Assembly: GCF_015624485.1 (NCBI RefSeq)
Contig: NZ_CP061378.1
Location: 2,790,001-2,854,000, forward strand
DNA length: 64,000 nt
DNA from: Bradyrhizobium genosp. L
GTDB lineage: Bacteria; Pseudomonadota; Alphaproteobacteria; Rhizobiales; Xanthobacteraceae
Direction of reading: 5' to 3'
A model generated the notes under the pieces. It worked only from the letters and a program-made list of their open reading frames with translations, was not told where the DNA came from and ran no database searches. This document shows, in pieces, positions 9,676 through 19,616 of the stretch. The first letter of the stretch is position 1. Every line of letters begins with the position of its first letter. The translations under genes and the position numbers were made by a program.

Positions 9676-11660
9676 TCGCCGAAAGCGGACATTATGCCCT
9701 GGTGCTCGCGCTTGGGCTGGCGTTGATCCAGTCGATCGTGCCGCTGATCGGCGCGCGCTGGCGCGACGCAGCGCTGATGAATGTGGCGCGCTCCACCGCG
9801 CTCGCGCAATTGCTGTTCGTCGCGGCCTCGTTCGCAGCGCTGGTGACCTTGCACGTCACCTCGGATTTCTCGGTCGCCAACGTCTACGAGAATTCGCATT
9901 CGCTGAAACCGCTGATCTACAAGATCACCGGCGTCTGGGGCAATCACGAAGGCTCGATGCTCCTGTGGGTGTCGATCCTGGCGCTGTTCGGCGGCCTCGT
10001 TGCGGCCTTCGGCAACAATCTGCCGCTGTCGCTGCGCGCGCATGTGCTGGCGGTGCAGGCCTGGGTCGCCAGCGCCTTCTATCTTTTCATCCTGATCACC
10101 TCGAACCCGTTCCTGCGCATCGCCAATCCACCGCTCGAGGGTCGCGATCTCAATCCGGTGCTGCAGGACATCGGCCTCGCGGTGCATCCGCCGATGCTCT
10201 ATCTCGGTTATGTCGGATTCTCGATCTCGTTCTCCTTTGCGGTGGCGGCGTTGCTCGAGGGCCGTATCGACGCCGCCTGGGCCCGCTGGGTGCGGCCGTG
10301 GACGCTGCTGGCGTGGATATTCCTGACGCTCGGCATCGCGATGGGCTCGTACTGGGCCTATTACGAACTCGGCTGGGGCGGCTGGTGGTTCTGGGATCCG
10401 GTCGAGAACGCCTCGCTGATGCCGTGGCTCGCCGGCACCGCGCTGCTGCATTCGGCGCTGGTGATGGAGAAGCGCAACGCGCTGAAGGTCTGGACCGTGC
10501 TGCTTTCGATCCTGACCTTCTCGCTGTCGCTGCTCGGCACCTTCCTGGTGCGCTCGGGCGTGCTGACATCGGTGCACGCCTTCGCCACCGATCCGACCCG
10601 CGGCGTCTTCATTCTCCTGATCCTGTTCGTCTTCATCGGCGGCTCGTTGTCGCTCTATGCCTGGCGCGCGCCGGCGCTGAAGCAGGGCGGGCTGTTCGCG
10701 CCGATCTCGCGCGAGGGCGCGCTGGTGCTCAACAATCTGCTGCTGACGACGGCCTGCGCGACCGTGTTCATCGGCACGCTGTATCCGCTGGCGCTCGAGG
10801 TGCTTACCGGCGAGAAGATCTCGGTCGGTGCGCCGTTCTTCAACTTCACCTTCGCGCCGTTGTTTCTGCCGCTGCTGATTGCGGTGCCGTTCGGGCCGCT
10901 GCTGGCCTGGAAGCGCGGTGACCTGCTCGGCGCGGCGCAGCGGCTGATCGCGGCCGGCATCGTTGCGCTGGTTGCGATCGCGCTGGTGTTTGCCTGGACC
11001 TATGGCGGCGCAACCCTGGCGCCGCTCGCGATCGGGCTTGCGGTGTTCGTGATCGTGGGCGCGCTGTGTGATCTTGCCGAGCGCGTGGCGCTGTTTCGCG
11101 TTCCGACATCGATCTCGCTGCGCCGCGCCCGTGGCCTGCCGCGCTCGACCTGGGGGACCGCGCTGGCACACGCCGGCCTCGGCATCGCGCTGATCGGGAT
11201 CGTCTGCGAGACCACGTGGAATAGCGAATATATCGGCGCCATGAAGCCGGACGACGTCGCCCGGGTCGCCGGCTACCAGTTGAAGCTCGACGGCCTGACG
11301 CAGCGGCAGGGGCCGAATTTCCGCGAGATGGTGGCCCAGTTCAGCGTTAGCGAGGGCGGCGAGAAGATCAGCGTGATGACGCCCTCGAAACGCAACTTCA
11401 CTACGCGCGGCGCCTCGACCACCGAAGCCGCGCTGCTGTCGCGCGGCGCGAGCCAGCTCTACATCTCGCTCGGCGATACCGCCGCCGACGGCGCCATCGC
11501 CGTGCGCATCTATCACAAGCCGCTGGTGCTGTTGATCTGGTGGGGCCCGGTGCTGATGGCCTTCGGCGGCATGCTGTCGCTGTCGGATCGCCGCTTGCGG
11601 GTCGGTGCGCCGAAGCCGGCGAAGGCCGCAGCCGCCCGCGCATTGCAGGCGGCCGAATGA
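9672..11660 (+). CDS. ccmF: Cytochrome c haem lyase subunit CcmF (CycK)
   Basis: This 662-residue polytopic inner-membrane protein has the tryptophan-rich WWD signature ([16 protein letters not shown]) at about residues 233-248. Conserved histidines include that in [13 protein letters not shown] and NHEGSM. CcmF takes haem from CcmE and ligates it to the CXXCH cysteines of apocytochrome c together with CcmH and CcmI. Length and topology are normal for the family. It overlaps ccmE upstream and ccmH downstream by four bases each. Confidence 0.95.
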   Translation: MIAESGHYALVLALGLALIQSIVPLIGARWRDAALMNVARSTALAQLLFVAASFAALVTLHVTSDFSVANVYENSHSLKPLIYKITGVWGNHEGSMLLWVSILALFGGLVAAFGNNLPLSLRAHVLAVQAWVASAFYLFILITSNPFLRIANPPLEGRDLNPVLQDIGLAVHPPMLYLGYVGFSISFSFAVAALLEGRIDAAWARWVRPWTLLAWIFLTLGIAMGSYWAYYELGWGGWWFWDPVENASLMPWLAGTALLHSALVMEKRNALKVWTVLLSILTFSLSLLGTFLVRSGVLTSVHAFATDPTRGVFILLILFVFIGGSLSLYAWRAPALKQGGLFAPISREGALVLNNLLLTTACATVFIGTLYPLALEVLTGEKISVGAPFFNFTFAPLFLPLLIAVPFGPLLAWKRGDLLGAAQRLIAAGIVALVAIALVFAWTYGGATLAPLAIGLAVFVIVGALCDLAERVALFRVPTSISLRRARGLPRSTWGTALAHAGLGIALIGIVCETTWNSEYIGAMKPDDVARVAGYQLKLDGLTQRQGPNFREMVAQFSVSEGGEKISVMTPSKRNFTTRGASTTEAALLSRGASQLYISLGDTAADGAIAVRIYHKPLVLLIWWGPVLMAFGGMLSLSDRRLRVGAPKPAKAAAARALQAAE

Positions 11661-12166
11661 TGCGGTCGCGCCATCTTGCCGCCGGCCTGCTGGCCGCGAC
11701 CCTGGCGCTGGGCGCGATGCCGGCGCGTGCCGTGCAGCCCGACGAGATCATGGCTGATCCGGCCAAGGAGGCGCGGGCGCGCGAGCTCTCCAAGGAGCTG
11801 CGCTGCATGGTCTGCCAGAACCAGTCGATCGACGATTCCGAGGCGCCGCTGGCGCGCGACCTCCGCCTGCTGGTCCGCGAGCGCATCGCAGCCGGCGACA
11901 GCGACCGCCAGGTGATCGACTTCCTGGTGGCGCGCTACGGCGAATTCGTCCTGCTGAAGCCAAGGCTCAACGAGCACACGCTGCTGCTCTGGCTGACCCC
12001 GCCGTTCGCGCTCTTGGCGGGCGGTTTCGCGCTCTGGCGCCTTGGCCGGCGGCGGCCGAATGCGGCAAATCGCGAGGGGGACACGGCCGCGGCGCTGACG
12101 GCCGACGAAGAGGCCCGCCTCAACCGGCTGCTGGCGGGGGACGTCGCGCCCGAAGAGCGGATTTAG
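11657..12166 (+). CDS. ccmH: Cytochrome c maturation thiol-reductase CcmH (CycL)
   Basis: This 169-residue protein has a Sec signal (about 1-25, ending MPARA), the redox motif LRCMVCQN with C50 and C53, a periplasmic helical domain, and a C-terminal membrane helix ([19 protein letters not shown]). It keeps apocytochrome c cysteines reduced for haem ligation. The start is ATG at 11657 within the ATGATG overlapping the ccmF stop. There is no ccmG-type thioredoxin in this operon, as is normal for the rhizobial cycHJKL arrangement. Confidence 0.93.
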   Translation: MMRSRHLAAGLLAATLALGAMPARAVQPDEIMADPAKEARARELSKELRCMVCQNQSIDDSEAPLARDLRLLVRERIAAGDSDRQVIDFLVARYGEFVLLKPRLNEHTLLLWLTPPFALLAGGFALWRLGRRRPNAANREGDTAAALTADEEARLNRLLAGDVAPEERI

Positions 12167-12336
12167 TTCCTTCGTAACCTCTTATTTTGCCTGCGCTATT
12201 CTGCCGCACGCCGGGTTGCGCTTAATTACAAAAGTTTAATTCCGCCTCCAGCGCGCTGTAAGGCTGCTGACCCCATGTTCAGCCGCATCGGGTGCCTGCC
12301 CCCGCACCGCCGATTCTGGCCTTGGAGATTTCAAGA

Positions 12337-13917
12337 ATGACCGACCGTCCCGACCTCTCGTCCCTTCCGTCCTACAAGGCGCCGAAGCGCTCTCTGTTCT
12401 CCGCCCGCAGGCTGGCGCTGATGGCCTCGGTCGTGGCCGGCCTCGGTGCCGCCACCTATGGCCTCAGCCCCTCGCACAATCCGGCCGACCTGTTCACGAC
12501 CCCGGCGCACGCGCAGGTCAACAACGAGGTCAAGAAGGTCCAGCAGCCGGTCGGCTTCGCCGACATCGTCGAGCGCGTGAAGCCGTCGGTGATCTCGGTC
12601 AAGGTCAACATCCGCGAGAAGGTCGCGAAGGATGATGGCAACGACGATTCGCCGTTCCAGCCGGGTTCGCCGATGGAGCGCTTCTTCCGCCGCTTCGGCG
12701 GTCCGGATGGTCTGCCCCCGGGTCTGCGCGGTGGACCGCGTGGCGGTGGCGTGGTCACCGGCCAGGGCTCCGGCTTTTTCATCTCGGCTGACGGTTATGC
12801 CGTGACCAACAACCACGTCGTCGACGGCGCCGACAAGGTCGAGGTCACGACCGACGACGGCAAGACCTATTCCGCGAAAGTGATCGGCACCGATCCGCGC
12901 ACCGACCTTGCGCTGATCAAGGTCGAGGGCGGCTCCAACTTCCAGTTCGCAAAACTCTCCGACACCAAGCCGCGGATCGGCGACTGGGTGCTGGCGGTCG
13001 GCAATCCCTTCGGTCTCGGCGGCACCGTGACCGCGGGCATCGTGTCGGCCTCCGGCCGCGACATCGGCAACGGTCCGTATGACGACTTCATCCAGATCGA
13101 CGCGCCCGTCAACAAGGGCAATTCCGGCGGCCCGGCGTTCGACGTCTCGGGCGAGGTGATGGGCGTCAACACCGCGATCTACTCGCCGTCCGGCGGCAGC
13201 GTCGGCATCGCGTTCTCGATTCCCGCCGCGACCGTGAAGAGCGTCGTCGCCCAGCTCAAGGACAAGGGCTCGGTCAGCCGCGGCTGGATCGGCGTCCAGA
13301 TCCAGCCGGTGACCTCTGACATCGCCGACAGCCTCGGCATGAAGAAGGCGGAAGGCGCGCTGGTTGCCGAACCGCAGGCCAACGGCCCCGCGGCCAAGGC
13401 CGGCATCGAGTCCGGCGACGTCATCACCGCCGTCAACGGCGATCAGGTGAAGGATGCCCGCGAGCTCGCCCGCACCATCGGCGGTCTGCCTCCCGGCAGC
13501 GCCGTGAAGCTGAACGTGCTGCACAAGGGCCAGGACAAGGTCGTCAACCTCACGCTCGGCCAGTTGCCGAACAACCTCGAGGCCAAGGCCGATACCGACA
13601 ACAGCGACAAGGGCGGGGCGTCCCGCGGCACCGACGTGCCGAAGCTCGGCCTGACCGTGGCGCCTGCCAACAGCGTGGCGGGTGCCGGCAAGGATGGCGT
13701 GGTCGTGACCGAAGTCGATCCCAAGAGTGCTGCCGCTGAGCGGGGCTTCAAGGAAGGCGACGTGATCCTCGAGGTCGCGGGCAAGACCGTCGGCACCGCC
13801 GGTGAGGTGCGTGATGCAATCACCGCGGCGCGCAATGACAACAAGAACAGCGTTCTCATGCGCGTGAAGAGCGGCGGTTCGTCGCGCTTCGTGGCCGTGC
13901 CTTTGGCCAAAGGCTAA
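12337..13917 (+). CDS. degP: DegP/HtrA-family periplasmic serine protease
   Basis: This 526-residue protease has an N-terminal membrane or signal segment at about 24-41 and processing probably near PAHAQ (56-60). The trypsin-like domain has the catalytic triad H160 (TNNHVV), D190 (RTDLALIKV) and S263 (GNSGGP). A glycine-rich loop precedes H160, and two PDZ domains lie at about 310-395 and 435-520. It degrades or refolds damaged envelope proteins. ATG 12337 is preceded by GGAG. The position directly after cycHJKL is as described in rhizobia. The 170-base gap means it probably has its own promoter. Confidence 0.92.
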   Translation: MTDRPDLSSLPSYKAPKRSLFSARRLALMASVVAGLGAATYGLSPSHNPADLFTTPAHAQVNNEVKKVQQPVGFADIVERVKPSVISVKVNIREKVAKDDGNDDSPFQPGSPMERFFRRFGGPDGLPPGLRGGPRGGGVVTGQGSGFFISADGYAVTNNHVVDGADKVEVTTDDGKTYSAKVIGTDPRTDLALIKVEGGSNFQFAKLSDTKPRIGDWVLAVGNPFGLGGTVTAGIVSASGRDIGNGPYDDFIQIDAPVNKGNSGGPAFDVSGEVMGVNTAIYSPSGGSVGIAFSIPAATVKSVVAQLKDKGSVSRGWIGVQIQPVTSDIADSLGMKKAEGALVAEPQANGPAAKAGIESGDVITAVNGDQVKDARELARTIGGLPPGSAVKLNVLHKGQDKVVNLTLGQLPNNLEAKADTDNSDKGGASRGTDVPKLGLTVAPANSVAGAGKDGVVVTEVDPKSAAAERGFKEGDVILEVAGKTVGTAGEVRDAITAARNDNKNSVLMRVKSGGSSRFVAVPLAKG

Positions 13918-14161
13918 CTATCTATGAGATGGGAAGTGTCGCCGGCATCAGTCGCCCCCGCCGACGGCGCTTTCCGGGGGGCGGGCCCTTTGCTCGCTCC
14001 CATTGTTGCCTTTCGATGGAATATGCCCCCCTCCGTCGGAAGGTCTCAGGGCGGTGGAGTCCCCCAGCTTCACCGCCCACTTTTCTCAAAAAATCAAGAA
14101 TATGCGCGGTCGTCTTGCATGTGCAGGCCGGCCGCGCCATGGTGAGAGAGGGCCCATTCCC

Positions 14162-14863
14162 GTGACTGCAACCGCTCCGCAAATGCGCATCCTGATCATC
14201 GAAGATGACCGCGAGTCGGCCGACTATCTGGTCAAGGCGTTTCGGGAAGTCGGCTACATCGCCGACCTCGCATCCGATGGCGAGGAAGGGTTGTCGATGG
14301 CCGAGACCGGCGACTACGACGTGCTGGTGGTCGATCGCATGCTGCCGAAGCGTGACGGCCTCTCGCTGATCGGCAGCCTGCGCGACAAGGGCAACCGCAC
14401 GCCGGTCCTGATCCTCTCCGCGCTCGGCCAGGTCGACGACCGCATCAAGGGCCTGCGCGCCGGCGGCGACGATTATCTGCCGAAGCCGTATTCCTTTGCC
14501 GAGCTGCTCGCACGTATCGAAGTGCTGTCGCGGCGCAATGTCGGCCCGGCCGAGGAGACCACCTATCGGGTCGGCGATCTCGAGCTCGATCGCCTCTCGC
14601 ACCGCGTTGCCCGCGGCAAGGACGAGCTGACCTTGCAGCCGCGCGAATTCCGCTTGCTCGAATACCTCATGAAGCACGCCGGCCAGGTGGTGACGCGCAC
14701 CATGCTGCTCGAGAACGTCTGGGATTATCATTTTGATCCCCAGACCAACGTGATCGACGTGCACATCTCACGGCTGCGCTCCAAGATCGACAAGGGGTTC
14801 GAGCGGCCGTTGCTGCACACCATCCGCGGCGCGGGTTACATGATCCGCGACGGCATCAGGTAG
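14162..14863 (+). CDS. OmpR-family response regulator
   Basis: About 233 residues: receiver domain with acidic pocket IIEDD and phosphorylation site D58 in VVDRMLPKRDG, then a winged-helix DNA-binding domain ending in RLRSKIDKGF...IRGAGYMI. The start is uncertain. I chose GTG 14162, which has GAGAGAGGG upstream; ATG 14183 (MRILIIEDD) is the alternative, and ATG 14102 would add a non-conserved tail. It is followed by its kinase after three bases, forming a two-gene unit that then overlaps glnE. It resembles TctD/QseB/CusR-type regulators; the signal is unknown. Confidence 0.85.
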   Translation: MTATAPQMRILIIEDDRESADYLVKAFREVGYIADLASDGEEGLSMAETGDYDVLVVDRMLPKRDGLSLIGSLRDKGNRTPVLILSALGQVDDRIKGLRAGGDDYLPKPYSFAELLARIEVLSRRNVGPAEETTYRVGDLELDRLSHRVARGKDELTLQPREFRLLEYLMKHAGQVVTRTMLLENVWDYHFDPQTNVIDVHISRLRSKIDKGFERPLLHTIRGAGYMIRDGIR

Positions 14864-14866
14864 ACC

Positions 14867-16321
14867 GTGACCGCCTTCGGCAAACTGATCCGCACCACCG
14901 CGTTCCGGCTGACGCTGGTGTATCTGTTCCTGTTTGCGCTGTTTGCCGCCTCGCTGCTGGCCTATTTCGCCTGGAATACGCGCCGGCTGATCACCGAGCA
15001 GATCACCACGACCGTCAATGCCGAGATCGGCGAGATCGCTGCCATCTATGATCGCCGCGGCTTGACCGGCGTCTCGCGCACGATCAGTTACCGCGCGCTG
15101 CGGCCCGGCGCCAACCTCTATCTGGTCACGACCCCGGCAGGGACGGCGTTCGCCGGCAATGTCGAGTCGCTGGCGCCGGGCGTGATGGGCATGCAGGGCT
15201 GGTCGGAGACCGCCTACCGGCGGTTCGACGACCAGGACAAGACCGACCATCGTGCGCTGGTGCGCGTCACCGAGCTGCCGAACGGCTTTCGCCTGCTGGT
15301 CGGGCGCGATCTCGAGGAACGGCGGCGGCTGTTCGGGATCGTCGCCAAGGCTGCGCAATGGTCGATCCTCGTCGTCGTCGTGCTCGGCATCGGCGGCGGC
15401 ATCTTCGTCGCGCGCCGCGTGCTGCACCGGATCGACGCCATGACCGGCACCACCAAGCGCATCATGGCGGGCGATCTGTCCGGCCGGCTGCCGGTCGGCC
15501 GCAGCGGCGACGAGCTCGACCGCCTGGCGGAGAACCTCAACGCCATGCTGGAGCGCATCGAGGCGCTGATGATGGGGCTGAAGGAGGTCTCGGACAACAT
15601 CGCCCACGACCTCAAGACGCCGCTGACGCGTCTGCGCAACCGCGCCGAGGAGGCACTGGCGCGGTCCGGCAGCGAGGCCGACTATCGGGCGGCGCTGGAG
15701 CGCACGATCGAGGAGTCCGACGGCCTGATCCGCACCTTCAATGCGCTGTTGATGATCGCGCGTGCCGAGTCCGGCCAGGCACGCGGCAACATGGATGATT
15801 TCGACGGCGCCGACGTCGCCAACGGCATCCACGAATTGTACGAGCCGCTGGCCGAGGACGACGGCATGACCCTGCAGGTCAAGACCGCGCCGGCGCCGGT
15901 CCACGGCAACCGTGAATTGATCAGCCAGGCGCTCGCCAATCTGGTCGAGAACGCCATCAAATACGGCAAGCCCGATGCGGCGGTGCCGCCGCTCGACGCC
16001 GATGCGCGAGAGATCCTGATCGAGGCGCGGCACGAGGGCGACCAGATCATGCTCAGCGTCAGCGACCACGGTCCGGGCATCCCCGAGGGCGATCGCAAGC
16101 ACGCGGTGGAGCGATTCGTGCGGCTCGAGGCGAGCCGCACCTTGCCCGGTTCCGGCCTCGGCCTCAGCCTGGCCTCGGCGGTGGCAACGCTGCATGGCGG
16201 CGAGCTGCGGCTCGGCGATGCGCGCCCGGGCCTGGTCGCCACCCTGGTGCTGCCGGCGCGGGCGGGCGGCAGTGACAGGCTTGCGGCTCAAACGCAGGAT
16301 GTGCCACAGAAGGCGGCATGA
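14867..16321 (+). CDS. Sensor histidine kinase
   Basis: This 484-residue kinase has TM1 at about 14-35, a periplasmic loop at 37-160, TM2 at about 164-183 and HAMP at 184-235. The phospho-acceptor H247 lies in SDNIAHDLKTPLTRL, and a HATPase domain follows with NLVENAIKYG, SDHGPGIP and GSGLGLSLA. GTG start with AGG upstream, three bases after the regulator stop. Topology is like the CusS/QseC group; the ligand cannot be read from sequence. Its stop codon lies inside the glnE start (ATGA), so the sensor and GlnE are very likely translated from one transcript. Confidence 0.88.
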   Translation: MTAFGKLIRTTAFRLTLVYLFLFALFAASLLAYFAWNTRRLITEQITTTVNAEIGEIAAIYDRRGLTGVSRTISYRALRPGANLYLVTTPAGTAFAGNVESLAPGVMGMQGWSETAYRRFDDQDKTDHRALVRVTELPNGFRLLVGRDLEERRRLFGIVAKAAQWSILVVVVLGIGGGIFVARRVLHRIDAMTGTTKRIMAGDLSGRLPVGRSGDELDRLAENLNAMLERIEALMMGLKEVSDNIAHDLKTPLTRLRNRAEEALARSGSEADYRAALERTIEESDGLIRTFNALLMIARAESGQARGNMDDFDGADVANGIHELYEPLAEDDGMTLQVKTAPAPVHGNRELISQALANLVENAIKYGKPDAAVPPLDADAREILIEARHEGDQIMLSVSDHGPGIPEGDRKHAVERFVRLEASRTLPGSGLGLSLASAVATLHGGELRLGDARPGLVATLVLPARAGGSDRLAAQTQDVPQKAA

Positions 16322-19281
16322 ATGCCGCCGCGCCGGGAAACGCGGATCGACATCGTCTGGCCGCGCGGTTCGTGGCCGGACCATGTGTCGCCGCGCCGCA
16401 ATCTGCCGATCAGCGCCTGACCGACTGGTTCGCCGAACTCGAGCCGGCGCAATCGGCCGCGCTCACAGCATTGCTGGAGCATCCGTTCGCGCGCGATATC
16501 TTGCGCGGCATCGCCGAATTCTCGCCCTATCTGTTCGAGCTGGCGCGCGCCGATGCCGCGCGGCTGGTCCGGATCCTGTCATGCGACCCGGAGTCGCACC
16601 TCACGGCCCTGATCGAGACCACCTCGCGCGAGGTGTTCGCCGCCGGCAGCGAGGCCGACGTCATGCAGCTGCTCCGCCGCATGAAGGCGGAGGCCGCGCT
16701 TGTCATCGCGCTGTGTGATATCGGCGGCGTCTGGCCGGTCATGAAGGTGACCGCGGCGCTGACCGATATCGCGGTATCGTCGGTGCAGTCGGCGCTGCGC
16801 TATTTGTTCCGCCTGGAAGTCGCGCGCGGCCGCATGACGGCCGTCGATCCCGAGCATCCCGAGATCGGCTCGGGCCTGATCGTGCTCGCGATGGGCAAGA
16901 TGGGCGCCGGCGAGCTGAACTATTCCAGTGACATCGACCTGATCGTTTTCTTCGACCGCACGGCGACCTCGCTGGCCGAGGATATCGAGCCGCAGCCGTT
17001 CTTCGTCCGCGTCACCCAGGCGATGGCGCGGATGCTGCAGCAGCGCTCGGGGGAGGGCTATGTCTTCCGCGTCGACCTGCGGCTGCGCCCGGATCCGGCC
17101 TCGACCCAGGTCGCGATCTCCACCGACGCCGCGCTGCATTATTACGAGCGGGAAGGGCGCACCTGGGAGCGCGCCGCGATGATCAAGGCGCGGCCCTGCG
17201 CCGGCGACGCCATGGCGGGCGACGCGCTCGTCGCCGAGCTCGCGCCGTTCGTCTGGCGCAAGCATCTGGATTTTGCCGCGCTCGCCGACGTTCACGACAT
17301 GAAGCGGCAGATGCAGACCTATCGCGGCCAGAGCGAAATCTCGGTCGAGGGCCACAACGTCAAGGTCGGTCGCGGCGGCATTCGCGAGATCGAGTTCTTC
17401 GCCCAGACCCAGCAGCTGATCGCGGGCGGCCGGCATCCCGAGCTGCGCGTGCGCCCGACGCTGCAGGCACTCGACGTGCTCGCTGATAGCAACTGGATCA
17501 CCCACGAGGCGCGCGACGAGCTGACGACGGCCTATGAGTTCCTGCGCAGGGTCGAGCACCGGCTGCAGATGATCGCCGACGAGCAGACCCATGCGCTGCC
17601 CGAGCAGTCGGACGCGGTCGAACGCTTCGCGCATTTCTTCGGCTACGAGAATCGCGAGGCTTTTGCCAGGGACCTGCTCGGCCAGCTCAAGATCGTGCAA
17701 GGCCATTACGGCAAGCTGTTCGAGGGCGACGATCCGACCGGCACCGCAAGGTCTCCGGAGATCAATTATGGGGCCGGGCCCGAGGATGGGCGCCTGATCG
17801 AGCATCTCGCCCATCTCGGCTTCAAGAAGCCGGTCGCCGTTGCCGGCACCGTGCAGCAATGGATCGAGGGTGACTATCGCGCGCTGCGCGTCGAGGCGAC
17901 GCGCGCGGCGTTCATCGAATTCATCCCCGGCCTGATCGACGGGCTCGCGCATGCCGAGGAGCCCGACGATGCGGTGGTGGCGTTCGACCGCTTTCTCGGC
18001 GCGCTGCAGCGCGGCGGCCGGCTGATCTCGCTGCTCAGCCAGAATCGCGACTTCGTCGCGCTGGTGGCGCTGATCCTGGGTGCCGCGCCGCGGCTCGGCG
18101 ACATGCTGGCACGCCAGCCGCAGATCATGGACGGCCTGATCGATCCGCGCTTCTTCGGCGCGATGCCGGACAGGAAGGAGCTGTCCGAGCGGCTCGCCGC
18201 CACGCTGCAGGATGCCTCGTCCTATGAGGACTTTCTCGATCGTCTGCGGCTGTTCGGCCAGGAAAGCCTGTTCCTGATCGGCACGCGGATTCTGTCCGGC
18301 ACGGTGTCGGCGCAGCATGCCTCTACGGCCTTTGCCGACGTCGCGGAGGGCATCGTGCACACCGTGCATGGCCTCGTCACCGACCAGTTCGCCGCGCAAT
18401 ATGGCCGCATCAAGCGGCAAGAGACCGCGATCATCGCGATGGGCCGGCTCGGCAGCCGCGAGATGACGGCGTCCTCCGATCTCGACCTGATCCTGCTCTA
18501 TGACTATGACAGCGAGGCGCCGGATTCCGACGGCGAACGTTCGCTGCATGGCGCGCAATATTTTGCCCGCTTCACCCAACGCCTGATCAGCGCATTCACG
18601 ACGCGCACCAATTACGGCGTGCTCTACGAGGTCGACATGCGGCTGCGCCCGTCCGGGCGCGCCGGCCCGGTGGCCTCGCGGCTCGATGCGTTCGCCGATT
18701 ACCAGGAGCGCGAGGCCTGGACTTGGGAGCACATGGCGCTGACGCGGGCGCGGGTGATCTCGGCCGCGCCGGAGTTCCGCGAGAAGATCGAGGCGATCAT
18801 CCGGGGCGTGCTGACGCGGCCGCGCGATGCGGCGTCGACCGCGGCCGACGTCGCCGATATGCGGCGCGCGATCGCGCTTGAAAAGGGCGAGGGCGATATC
18901 TGGGACCTCAAGCTCGCCGCCGGCGGGCTCGTCGACATCGATTTCATCGCGCAGTATCTGCAGCTGGCGCATGCTGCGGTGAAGCCGGAAATCCTCAGCG
19001 TCTCGACGCTGCAGGTGCTCGACAATGCCGCCAAGCTCGGCCTGCTCGGCCAGTCCGAGGCCGAGATCCTGCGCCAGGCGGCGCGGCTGTATCACGATCT
19101 GACCCAGATCCTGCGGCTCTGCGTCACCGGCAAGTTCAACCCGGAGACGGCCGGCGAGGACCTGCGGCGGGTGATGGCCCGCGCCGGCGACACCCCGGAT
19201 TTTTCCTCGCTGGAAGCCCGCCTGCGCGAGACGCAAGGCGAAGTGCGCCGCGTGTTCAGTGCGATCGTGAGCGGTGGTTGA
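16318..19281 (+). CDS. glnE: Bifunctional glutamine synthetase adenylyltransferase / deadenylylase
   Basis: The 987-residue protein contains two nucleotidyltransferase modules. The N-terminal deadenylylating domain has MGKMGAGELNYSSDIDLIVFF at about 191-211. The C-terminal adenylylating domain has MGRLGSREMTASSDLDLILLY from about 707. In both, the G-S-D-x-D-type acidic pair binds metal. GlnE switches glutamine synthetase off or on by AMP transfer in response to PII and glutamine, controlling nitrogen assimilation. Full family length and no frameshift. It overlaps the preceding sensor kinase by four bases. Confidence 0.95.
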   Translation: MNAAAPGNADRHRLAARFVAGPCVAAPQSADQRLTDWFAELEPAQSAALTALLEHPFARDILRGIAEFSPYLFELARADAARLVRILSCDPESHLTALIETTSREVFAAGSEADVMQLLRRMKAEAALVIALCDIGGVWPVMKVTAALTDIAVSSVQSALRYLFRLEVARGRMTAVDPEHPEIGSGLIVLAMGKMGAGELNYSSDIDLIVFFDRTATSLAEDIEPQPFFVRVTQAMARMLQQRSGEGYVFRVDLRLRPDPASTQVAISTDAALHYYEREGRTWERAAMIKARPCAGDAMAGDALVAELAPFVWRKHLDFAALADVHDMKRQMQTYRGQSEISVEGHNVKVGRGGIREIEFFAQTQQLIAGGRHPELRVRPTLQALDVLADSNWITHEARDELTTAYEFLRRVEHRLQMIADEQTHALPEQSDAVERFAHFFGYENREAFARDLLGQLKIVQGHYGKLFEGDDPTGTARSPEINYGAGPEDGRLIEHLAHLGFKKPVAVAGTVQQWIEGDYRALRVEATRAAFIEFIPGLIDGLAHAEEPDDAVVAFDRFLGALQRGGRLISLLSQNRDFVALVALILGAAPRLGDMLARQPQIMDGLIDPRFFGAMPDRKELSERLAATLQDASSYEDFLDRLRLFGQESLFLIGTRILSGTVSAQHASTAFADVAEGIVHTVHGLVTDQFAAQYGRIKRQETAIIAMGRLGSREMTASSDLDLILLYDYDSEAPDSDGERSLHGAQYFARFTQRLISAFTTRTNYGVLYEVDMRLRPSGRAGPVASRLDAFADYQEREAWTWEHMALTRARVISAAPEFREKIEAIIRGVLTRPRDAASTAADVADMRRAIALEKGEGDIWDLKLAAGGLVDIDFIAQYLQLAHAAVKPEILSVSTLQVLDNAAKLGLLGQSEAEILRQAARLYHDLTQILRLCVTGKFNPETAGEDLRRVMARAGDTPDFSSLEARLRETQGEVRRVFSAIVSGG

Positions 19282-19286
19282 GCTGT

Positions 19287-19372
19287 GTAGGGTGGGCAAA
19301 GCGGAGCGTGCCCACCTTCGCGAGCACGTCGCGGATGGTGGGCACGTCGCTGCGCTCCTTTGCCCACCCTAC
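19287..19372. repeat. Nested palindromic repeat, GTAGGGTGGGCAAA family, copy 1
   Basis: Outer arms GTAGGGTGGGCAAA (19287-19300) and its exact complement (19359-19372) enclose a second pair, CGTGCCCACC (19307-19316) and GGTGGGCACG (19337-19346). The element can fold into a cross-like structure. It fills the gap between convergent glnE and fdsD, and a second copy is at 32103-32191, also in a convergent gap. It is likely a dispersed intergenic repeat that also serves as a bidirectional terminator. Confidence 0.85.
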
Positions 19373-19394
19373 GGCTCGGTGCACGCTCCGAAAG

Positions 19395-19616
19395 TTACGC
19401 CTGCAGCTTCAGCTTCTGCAAGGCGTCGAGCACGTCGGGGTCGAGGCCGGCGCCGCCGGCGTCGAGATGGGAGAAGATCTGCTTGCGCATCCGCGGATCC
19501 CAGAACTTCCAGATGTGCTCGGAGATGCCCTGCACGGCGCGATCGTGGCCCTGGCTCTGGAAGAACTTTCCGATCTGGTTTGCCATATAGACCAGTTTGT
19601 CAGGCGACGACGACAT
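19395..19616 (-). CDS. fdsD: NAD-dependent formate dehydrogenase, delta subunit
   Basis: This 73-residue protein, MSSSPDKLVYMANQIGKFF..., matches the small FdsD family, with the KLVYMANQIG start and the conserved HIWKFWDPRMR stretch. FdsD is needed for assembly or activity of the soluble molybdenum formate dehydrogenase FdsABG. Its ATG at 19616 lies inside the fdhD coding end (17-base overlap). It is the last gene of the fdsGBA-fdhD-fdsD operon. Confidence 0.9.
   Translation of the reverse strand: MSSSPDKLVYMANQIGKFFQSQGHDRAVQGISEHIWKFWDPRMRKQIFSHLDAGGAGLDPDVLDALQKLKLQA

Noticed and set aside
9624..11516. A 630-codon open frame antisense to ccmF
   Set aside because: The Gln/Arg-rich composition is the mirror of the membrane-protein codons of ccmF. 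The sense gene has full-length conserved motifs.
16579..19299. A 906-codon open frame antisense to glnE
   Set aside because: It lies entirely opposite a clear GlnE, has the Arg/His/Asp-rich composition of GC-rich antisense frames and no ribosome site or family motif.
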